Source: DATBMY01 sp036554605
GTDB taxonomy: Bacteria > Acidobacteriota > Blastocatellia > UBA7656
NCBI GenBank assembly: GCA_036554605.1
Contig: DATBMY010000020.1
Location: 1-6,673 of the forward strand
Length of the DNA stretch: 6,673 nucleotides
Direction of reading: 5' to 3'
In this document: positions 1-5,797 of the stretch, piece by piece
Numbering within the stretch: position 1 is the stretch's first letter
Layout: each line of letters opens with the position of its first letter
The notes under the pieces: model-generated
Told to the model about the DNA's origin: nothing
Seen by the model: the letters and a program-made list of their open reading frames with translations, nothing else
The model's database searches: none
Translations under genes and position numbers: made by a program

Positions 1-1
1 G

Positions 2-742
2 CAGGTCGAGATCATCGTGGTCGATGACGGCTCAACGGATGCGACGGCGCGCGAGGTGGCACGCTACAAGCAGCGTGTCAGCTATATCAGGCAGGAGAAT
101 CAGGGGCAGGCGGCGGCGATCAACGCGGGGGTGGAGCGAGCGCAAGGGGAGATAGTGGCGCTGTTGGACGGCGATGACCTGTGGTATCGAAGAAAGCTCA
201 AGCAGGTGGTGAAAGCCTTCGAGCAAGAGCCTCGGGCCGGTCTCGTCTTCCATAATACTACCCTGAGCGCTGGCAACGCAGAGCTTAAAGCGGAGTCTGC
301 TTGCTGCTTCTTTATTCCGGCAAGCGCGATGTCGCTCAGGCGACATTTCCTGGAGAAGATATTGCCGTTGCCGGTCGCTTTCAGATCGTGCGCCAATCTC
401 TATTTGACCTACCACATGCTCTTTTTTGCCAAGCTCTGTCCGCTAGAAGAATGCCTGGGCGAATGCCGAACTGGCGGCGCACTTCATTCAAAGAACCAGC
501 ACGGCGACCTAGCAATGCTTGAACTTCACAAGAAGATTCTTGGAGAAAGGCTCGATATATTTAAGTTTCAATGCCTCGAAGAGAAATCTGGCGAGGAGAT
601 GGTCTCCAGCCTCTTTTTCGTCATGGAACAGCTCGAGCAAATCTATGCCTCACCGCCGATAAAAAGCGATAGCTGTCAAATGATTCGTCCGACAGGCGGG
701 CGGGGTTATGCCACGCGGCACAGGCACTATATTTCGGTTTAA
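2..742 (+). CDS. Glycosyltransferase family 2 protein, 5'-truncated by window edge
   Basis: This should transfer a sugar from a nucleotide-sugar donor to an unidentified acceptor in the cytoplasm. The reading frame is open from base 2, so the true start lies left of the window; the GTG at 17 is an internal valine within the first beta strand, not a start. Numbering the partial protein from base 2, residues 3-13 carry the GT-A nucleotide-binding signature with VVDDGSTD. An NQGQAAAINAG helix follows, then the metal-binding LLDGDDLW motif with D56, D58 and D59. A late LHSKNQH motif (H162, N165) resembles the H-x(2)-N segment near the end of many family 2 catalytic domains. About 246 residues are visible, so only a few tens are probably missing. 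The last roughly 20 residues are Arg/His/Gly-rich and fit no domain. The stop codon is 19 bases before the radical SAM start, implying co-transcription. The acceptor could be a modified peptide or a cell-surface glycan. Confidence 0.88.
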   Translation, partial: QVEIIVVDDGSTDATAREVARYKQRVSYIRQENQGQAAAINAGVERAQGEIVALLDGDDLWYRRKLKQVVKAFEQEPRAGLVFHNTTLSAGNAELKAESACCFFIPASAMSLRRHFLEKILPLPVAFRSCANLYLTYHMLFFAKLCPLEECLGECRTGGALHSKNQHGDLAMLELHKKILGERLDIFKFQCLEEKSGEEMVSSLFFVMEQLEQIYASPPIKSDSCQMIRPTGGRGYATRHRHYISV

Positions 743-749
743 TCCCGGC

Positions 750-758
750 GAGGAAAGG
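750..758 (+). promoter_or_regulatory. Ribosome binding site of the radical SAM gene
   Basis: The purine run GAGGAAAGG lies just before the ATG at 762, with GAGG eight bases upstream. It decides the start: an in-frame ATG at 708 would lengthen the protein by 18 residues and overlap the glycosyltransferase gene, and it has only a G-rich run at about two bases spacing. The extra residues match nothing in the family. Confidence 0.7.
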
Positions 759-761
759 GCC

Positions 762-2702
762 ATGACAATACCGCTGGTCACACTAACCAACACAGTTAAA
801 CCGGTCAGGCCGAGTAATGGCAAAAGAGCGGGACGAGTAGCTCTGGTAAACATGCCGTGGTCCTCAATAAGGCGCGGCTCAATTGCCCTGGGCATCTTAA
901 AAACCGCCGTCGAGCAGCGGGGCATATCCGCGGATACTTTTTATCTCAACATTCGCATGGCCAGGCTAATGAATGAAACCCTCGGCCTGAAAGCGTATGA
1001 GACGCTTTCAGAACTCCTGCTTTTGGGAGAATGGGTATTTGCCCAGCACCTTTTCGGCCCGTCGGGGACGGGAGAATTAAAGGACAGCGCGTTATCTGAG
1101 CGAGATGTCGCGATGGTGAAAAACACACTCGAAAGCATGAATATAGACTTTGCGCGGATAAACGAAGAGATCATGCCGAAGTTCGTTGAAGAGTGTCTGG
1201 TAAGCGCGCCCTGGCAAGATTACTCGATAGTCGGCTTCACCTCGGTCTTCTCTCAAAACGTCGCATCTCTATTCCTGGCCTACAAGCTCAAACAGCTCTA
1301 CCCGCATCTTAAGACCGTCATCGGCGGCGCAAACGTCCAGAGCGTTATGGGCCGCGCCACGATTGAGGCTTTCGATTGGATAGATTACGTGGTGGATGGC
1401 GAAGGCGAAGAATTGTTCCCGCGGCTGGTCGAAAACATTCTGGACGGCAACCTCCACGAAAAGATCCCCGGAGTCTTGTTCACGCAGAATGGGCATGCGG
1501 CGACTTACGATACGCTCCCTCCGATGGTTCGCCTTGACGACGCCCCGCTCCCGGATTACACAGAGTACTTTTCACAGCTCAAGGACTCTGGCCTGAAAAC
1601 CCTGGTCGATCCCTCGCTGTTGTTTGAAAGCTCGCGCGGGTGCTGGTGGGGCGAGAAGGCGCATTGCACCTTCTGCGGTCTAAACGGACAGACGATGAAG
1701 TACCGCGCTAAATCGCCTGAAAAGGTCATCAGCGAGGTGATAGAGCTTTCGAGCAAGTACAAGACGCTTATCATGGAGGCCGTAGATAACATAATAGACC
1801 GGGGCGCTTTCGAAAGCCTGATCCCCCAACTGGCCGAACGCAAGCTCGACCTCGACATGTTCTACGAAGTTAAATCGAGTTTGAACCGGGAGCAGGTGGA
1901 GATGCTTACGGCCGCCGGGGTCACGAAGATTCAACCCGGCATCGAGAGCCTTCACACGGATATATTGAAGCTGATGCGAAAGGGCGTCACCGGAATCCAG
2001 AACATACAGTTGCTGAAATGGTGCAAGGTATATGACCTGAAAGTCGTCTGGAATCTGCTGTGCGGGTTCCCGGGCGAGAATAGAAAACATTATGAGCAGA
2101 TGGTCGAAACAATGTCCTACATCACCCATCTGCAACCGCCAAGCGGCGCGCCGCGGATAATCTTGCAGCGGTTCAGCCCCTACTTTTTCGACTCCGAGCG
2201 TCTGGGCATTCGTAACATCAGGCCCATGTCTTTGTACAATAAGATATATCCGAAAGAGCGGGTCAATCTCATGGATATCGCTTACTACTTCGACTACTCG
2301 CTTGATGATAGCTATGAAGACCCGGATAGCTATCTCGGTCCGGTAAGAGATGCAATGAAGCGATGGGCCGTAGGCTACTATAAAGGGAAGCATTACTTTC
2401 GCTACCGTAAGGGGCCGGGCTTTATCGAGCTAAAGGACTCGCGACCGAAGTCCCTGGCCGGCGACGGGAAGTTGATCAAGCGGTCTATTCTGACAGGAGA
2501 CAGGATGCTGGCGTTCGAGTTCTGCGAGTCGATCAAGGGCTTCAGAGAGATATTTGAGCACCTCGGCCGGCATTCCGACAATCCGCCGTCAGAGGCGCAG
2601 GCGCACCTTACGCTTGATGATCTGGTCGAAAGGAAATTCTTGTTCCGTGAGGGCGCCAGATACCTTAGCCTCGCGACGCCAAGCCGTCGCTCCGATCTGT
2701 AA
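762..2702 (+). CDS. B12-dependent radical SAM enzyme, RiPP maturation C-methyltransferase type
   Basis: A 646-residue class B (cobalamin-binding) radical SAM protein. The order is: an N-terminal segment with VALVNMPWSSIRRGSIALG near residues 26-44; a Rossmann-like B12-binding region at about 130-250 with VGFTSVF (157-163), GGANVQS (188-194) and DGEGEE (212-217); then the radical SAM barrel. The cluster cysteines are C294, C302 and C305 in SSRGCWWGEKAHCTFCG, a CX7CX2C spacing instead of the usual CX3CX2C. QPGIES (391-396) and CGFPGE (434-439) are further barrel motifs. The C-terminal tail is probably a small helical or winged-helix domain ending in ARYLSLATP. This architecture matches the family named RiPP maturation radical SAM protein 1 / C-methyltransferase (TIGR03975 as I recall), which modifies ribosomal peptides, often by methylating unactivated carbons. 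The substrate is unknown because no precursor is visible. It lacks the DxHxxG motif, as expected for this class. The stop codon overlaps the next gene by one base. Confidence 0.93.
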   Translation: MTIPLVTLTNTVKPVRPSNGKRAGRVALVNMPWSSIRRGSIALGILKTAVEQRGISADTFYLNIRMARLMNETLGLKAYETLSELLLLGEWVFAQHLFGPSGTGELKDSALSERDVAMVKNTLESMNIDFARINEEIMPKFVEECLVSAPWQDYSIVGFTSVFSQNVASLFLAYKLKQLYPHLKTVIGGANVQSVMGRATIEAFDWIDYVVDGEGEELFPRLVENILDGNLHEKIPGVLFTQNGHAATYDTLPPMVRLDDAPLPDYTEYFSQLKDSGLKTLVDPSLLFESSRGCWWGEKAHCTFCGLNGQTMKYRAKSPEKVISEVIELSSKYKTLIMEAVDNIIDRGAFESLIPQLAERKLDLDMFYEVKSSLNREQVEMLTAAGVTKIQPGIESLHTDILKLMRKGVTGIQNIQLLKWCKVYDLKVVWNLLCGFPGENRKHYEQMVETMSYITHLQPPSGAPRIILQRFSPYFFDSERLGIRNIRPMSLYNKIYPKERVNLMDIAYYFDYSLDDSYEDPDSYLGPVRDAMKRWAVGYYKGKHYFRYRKGPGFIELKDSRPKSLAGDGKLIKRSILTGDRMLAFEFCESIKGFREIFEHLGRHSDNPPSEAQAHLTLDDLVERKFLFREGARYLSLATPSRRSDL

Positions 2703-2704
2703 TG
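2700..2704 (+). promoter_or_regulatory. TAATG stop/start overlap between radical SAM and MBL genes
   Basis: The radical SAM stop TAA (2700-2702) shares its last A with the ATG (2702-2704) of the MBL gene. The preceding 20 bases hold no GGAG-like ribosome binding site, so translation probably depends on termination-reinitiation by ribosomes finishing the upstream gene. That would tie the amounts of the two proteins together. Confidence 0.7.
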
Positions 2705-4174
2705 AACTATCCGATCTCCATTTCTCCGGATGCTTTGTGCGTGTGCATATCAGAGCAGCAAGAGCTGATCCTGCGCCTGCAGCCTTTCATAAAGCAGGTG
2801 GCGAGAGAAGTATCCGACGGCCGGTCGCTCAAAGAGGCGGCTCGCAATGCCGCCAAAAAGTATAAAGACCTGTCGCAGCTCTTCACAATTGACGATGACA
2901 GCGAGATATTCGGGCTGCGCCGCGAGTATCTATTTCCCCGCGATCTGACGCCGCTCACTAGAATGTCGTTCATTAGCAAGCGGGTGTTTAAAGAGAGCAG
3001 GTATGATCTGCGGGAGGGAGCCGAAGCCAGCCTGGGACGGATTCAAAATCTCCTGCGCCTTTGCGGCTCGGGCATCTATTCAAAACAGGAGATTCTCGGC
3101 AAAATTGAAGACCCGGCCGTGGAAATGTTCGAGACGTTGCTTGAAACCGGCATAGCCACCGAGCGCCACGAGGCCGGTCTCTGCTTTCACTGTCTAAGCC
3201 AGCCCGGCGTTTTTCGGTTGCAGCATTCAACGCTATTGATTCGGTCCGAGCGCGCGGGAATTCTTCTGGATCCGGTACTGAATTCAACTTATGATCCGCC
3301 GGGGCTGAAATCGAATTTCTCGCTATATGACCTGAACGGGCTGGTTGACGCTATATTGATTTCGCACTCGCACGAAGACCACTACTACCTGCCGACGCTT
3401 ATGTCTTTCCCGCGAGAGATTCCTATCATCGTGCCTCGGGTGCCGACGAATTCAATCATTTGTGAAGACCTTGAGCAAAGGCTCAGGACCCTTGGCTTTA
3501 AGAACGTGATTGCTCCTGAATGGTATTCGCCCCCATTCCTGATAGGCGATATAGAAGTATGCGCGCTCCCGTTTTTCGGAGAGCAGCCTTTAAGGCGAGG
3601 AACTCTCAGAGACAGAAACCTTAGAAACTGGGGAAACACATATTTCATACGGACGGAACAATATAGCTGCTGGTGTTTGATTGATTCGGGAGACGACCCG
3701 CTTGGCAGCGCCTCCGAAGTTGCGCGTCACGTCAATGACAGATTCGGCGGCGTCGATCTTTTATTGTGCAACCTGCGAGAGTTTTATCCGCTTAATCCGA
3801 TGTACATCGGGGCTGGCACATACTGGCTCTCATTATTGCCGGACCAGATGGAGAATTTTGGCGCGCTCGAAAACGAATGTCTATCACTCGGCCCGCAAGG
3901 AGCGGCCGAAATTTGCCGCGTAGCGAACGCAAGAAAGTACTTGCCATACGCACACCTTTGGAGCAACATTGGCGAGCGCCCGCAGGCCGAGCCGGAATTG
4001 CTTGCCGACCTGAAACGGGCCTTGGAGCAGAGAGACTGTGCGACGCAGATTGTGCCCTGGCGAATCGGACAGGGCTACCTTGCGACCCGGCCCGGCAGAT
4101 TTGAGCTTGCCGCTTTGCCGCAAAGAGGCGGATGCGGCAATAGTCCCGCCAAATTCGACAGGAGGCCTTTATGA
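2702..4174 (+). CDS. MBL-fold metallohydrolase-like protein with long N-terminal extension
   Basis: A 490-residue protein, longer than a minimal MBL domain (about 200-250). Residues 1 to about 170 form a mostly helical extension unlike a standard MBL part. Within it, a segment from about 115 to 160 (GRIQNLLRLCGSGIYSKQEI, then a helix ending LLETGIATE) has the rhythm of a small winged-helix domain. The MBL domain begins near residue 178 with VFRLQHSTLLIRSERAGILLDP. The metal-binding HxHxDH motif is complete: H222, H224, D226, H227 in ISHSHEDHYY. LIDSGDD (326-332) and LPYAHLW with H418 are candidate later ligands. No clear histidine lies in the usual intermediate position; ALPFFGEQ occupies what looks like that strand. 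The nearest relatives by feel are UlaG- or CMAH-like MBL proteins, which include hydrolases and oxidoreductase partners. The tight overlap with the radical SAM gene suggests joint action on one substrate. The reaction is not known. No signal peptide is seen, so it is probably cytoplasmic. Confidence 0.85.
   Translation: MNYPISISPDALCVCISEQQELILRLQPFIKQVAREVSDGRSLKEAARNAAKKYKDLSQLFTIDDDSEIFGLRREYLFPRDLTPLTRMSFISKRVFKESRYDLREGAEASLGRIQNLLRLCGSGIYSKQEILGKIEDPAVEMFETLLETGIATERHEAGLCFHCLSQPGVFRLQHSTLLIRSERAGILLDPVLNSTYDPPGLKSNFSLYDLNGLVDAILISHSHEDHYYLPTLMSFPREIPIIVPRVPTNSIICEDLEQRLRTLGFKNVIAPEWYSPPFLIGDIEVCALPFFGEQPLRRGTLRDRNLRNWGNTYFIRTEQYSCWCLIDSGDDPLGSASEVARHVNDRFGGVDLLLCNLREFYPLNPMYIGAGTYWLSLLPDQMENFGALENECLSLGPQGAAEICRVANARKYLPYAHLWSNIGERPQAEPELLADLKRALEQRDCATQIVPWRIGQGYLATRPGRFELAALPQRGGCGNSPAKFDRRPL
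4160..4165 (+). promoter_or_regulatory. Strong Shine-Dalgarno (AGGAGG) of the hydrolase gene
   Basis: A perfect AGGAGG lies inside the last codons of the MBL gene, five bases before the ATG at 4171. That ATG overlaps the MBL stop as ATGA (4171-4174). A second in-frame ATG at 4177 would sit 11 bases from the same site and is the main alternative start; the two proteins differ by only two residues. Confidence 0.85.
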
Positions 4175-5787
4175 ATATGGTTCTAGCAGGCGCGCTGGTC
4201 CTAAGCAGTTTGTCAATTACTCAATCGGGTCAATCGCAGGGCACCTACACCACATACATATCGGGGCAGGCAATAGCGACGGAGAATTATTCCATCCAAA
4301 AAAATGATGACGCAACTATACGGGCCGAGGCCGAGCTGGTACTGGGTGGCAACAAACAGAAGACCCTGACCATTCTGTTGGCAAAAAGAGGCGTCAGCCT
4401 CTCAGTGGAATCGGGCGGCGTGAAGGCGATCTCCGTTGAGGCGAACGGTTCTACCGCGAGAGTACAAATGGCCGGCCAGCCGGAACGCGAATTCAATAGC
4501 GGCGCGGGTCTCGTTCTACAGCGATTGGTGTGGCACCATTACGCTCTGCTGCTCAACAAGTACGACGAGGCGAAAGGCGGCGAGCAACGCTTCGCGGTTA
4601 TTTCGCCGGACCGGGAGGGCGATGTCGCGGTCAGGGTCGAGCAAGTCAACAGGTCTGAATTCGCGGCCGGAGAGAAAAAGATCGCCGCCGCCTACTACAA
4701 GGTAGTGCTGGCAGAGCGGGTGAGCATAGACATATGGGCAGATGAAATGCGCGTGCCGCTGCTCATAATGATTGAATCTCAGGGGGTGAGGGTAGTTCGA
4801 CAAGGATCGGAATCGCTTGTCGATTCTATTCTGGCGAATCGGTCGAAGCAGGCAGCCGAACAAGCATACACCGCCGAAGAGGTTAGTTATACAAGCGGGG
4901 ATGTAACGGTTGCGGGGACTTTGACGATTCCGAATAACGGCGCCGCAACGCACCCGGCCGTCATTTTAATAAGCGGGTCCGGCTCGCAAAATAGAGACGG
5001 CTATCCCGCGGCTCAGGGACTTTACAAGTTTATAGCCGAACACCTCTCATCAAAGGGGGTTGCGGTTTTACGCAGCGACGACCGCGGTATGGGTAAAAGC
5101 ACCGAGTCGAGCAAGCCCATCTCTTACACCGACCTGATCGGCGACAGCAAAGCCGCCGTCAAGTTTCTGCGGACGCGAAAAGATATAGACCCCGACCGCG
5201 TAGTTCTTGCCGGGCACAGCGAAGGGGCCGGCACCGCGGCGATAATAGCTTCCGAAGACAAGCAGATTGCAGGCATCGCGTTACTGGCGGGCGTCTCTCG
5301 CACATTTGATGATGTGGCGATAGAACAGGGACTTTATCAGGCGGCGCTCAAAAAAATGATTGATTCGTCAAAGGCCGATGAATTGCCCGAGGATACGCGC
5401 CTGGTCTTAAGAGTGATTGAAGAGGCGAAGGCCGGCAAGAAGGACGCGGCGGCTTCCGACACTTATTCCTATTTCAGGCAACATCTGGCCGGGCGACCGG
5501 CGGCGGTTCTCAAACAGGTCCGTTGCCCGGTCTTGATATTACAAGGCGAGCGAGATACGGAAGTGCTGGCTTACCATGCAATCGAGATGGCCCGGGCGCT
5601 TACAAGCGCAGGCAATGCGCCCGTGAGGCTGCGCATCTTCCCCAACCTGTCGCACTCCTTTACTCCCTCTCCGCTGGATGGCTCTCTGGCGGTCGAGCAG
5701 AGAAGCCGGGTGAGTCGCGATTTTCTCGAAACGCTCAGGGTCTGGCTATCAGAAATCGTCCCGGTTAAGCAAAGGGCGCAGAGATGA
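4171..5787 (+). CDS. Alpha/beta-fold serine hydrolase, probably exported, with beta-rich N-terminal region
   Basis: A 538-residue protein. Residues 1 to about 23 (MNMVLAGALVLSSLSITQSG onward) form a hydrophobic, small-residue stretch like a signal peptide, but with no positive charge before it, so export is likely rather than certain. Residues of about 25-225 are strand-rich, acidic and basic by turns, and match no domain I recognise. The catalytic alpha/beta hydrolase domain runs from about 232 to 530. An oxyanion-hole loop SGSGSQNRDG lies at 268-277, DDRGMGKS follows the second strand, and the nucleophile elbow GHSEG has S350. The acid is D462 in QGERDTEV and the base H495 in NLSHSF, so the triad is complete. 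Relatives include dienelactone-hydrolase-like esterases and prolyl-oligopeptidase-type peptidases, so an ester or peptide substrate is possible. Its position behind the radical SAM and MBL genes makes a role in product cleavage, activation or self-protection plausible but unproven. Its C-terminus is RAQR, 10 bases from the convergent regulator. Confidence 0.88.
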   Translation: MNMVLAGALVLSSLSITQSGQSQGTYTTYISGQAIATENYSIQKNDDATIRAEAELVLGGNKQKTLTILLAKRGVSLSVESGGVKAISVEANGSTARVQMAGQPEREFNSGAGLVLQRLVWHHYALLLNKYDEAKGGEQRFAVISPDREGDVAVRVEQVNRSEFAAGEKKIAAAYYKVVLAERVSIDIWADEMRVPLLIMIESQGVRVVRQGSESLVDSILANRSKQAAEQAYTAEEVSYTSGDVTVAGTLTIPNNGAATHPAVILISGSGSQNRDGYPAAQGLYKFIAEHLSSKGVAVLRSDDRGMGKSTESSKPISYTDLIGDSKAAVKFLRTRKDIDPDRVVLAGHSEGAGTAAIIASEDKQIAGIALLAGVSRTFDDVAIEQGLYQAALKKMIDSSKADELPEDTRLVLRVIEEAKAGKKDAAASDTYSYFRQHLAGRPAAVLKQVRCPVLILQGERDTEVLAYHAIEMARALTSAGNAPVRLRIFPNLSHSFTPSPLDGSLAVEQRSRVSRDFLETLRVWLSEIVPVKQRAQR

Positions 5788-5797
5788 GCCTTTTCGT
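5788..5797. other. Ten-base convergent intergenic gap
   Basis: Only ten bases separate the hydrolase stop (5785-5787) from the stop of the minus-strand regulator (5798-5800). There is no room for a terminator here, so transcripts from both sides must end inside, or run through, the opposing gene. Confidence 0.9.

Noticed and set aside
57..71. TGGCACG sequence resembling a sigma-54 -24 element
   Set aside because: The -12 element is AAGC rather than TTGC at the right spacing, and it sits inside glycosyltransferase coding sequence. Other TGGCAC copies near 3814 and 4529 also lack a -12 GC element.
622..742. Short in-frame ORF at the glycosyltransferase end as a RiPP precursor
   Set aside because: It is continuous with the glycosyltransferase frame, has no clear ribosome binding site and no leader-like or Gly-Gly cleavage pattern; the Gly-rich tail alone is not enough.
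708..761. Upstream ATG at 708 as start of the radical SAM gene
   Set aside because: It overlaps the glycosyltransferase gene, has poor ribosome binding site spacing and adds residues without family character; the ATG at 762 has GAGGAAAGG before it.
1680..2393. A 237-residue open frame on the minus strand within the radical SAM gene
   Set aside because: It lies antisense to conserved radical SAM barrel sequence, shows no recognisable motif, and is best explained as a codon-bias shadow.
2554..2865. Arg-rich 103-residue open frame spanning the radical SAM/MBL junction
   Set aside because: It overlaps two well-supported genes in another frame, and its Arg/Ala-rich composition is typical of out-of-frame GC-rich DNA.
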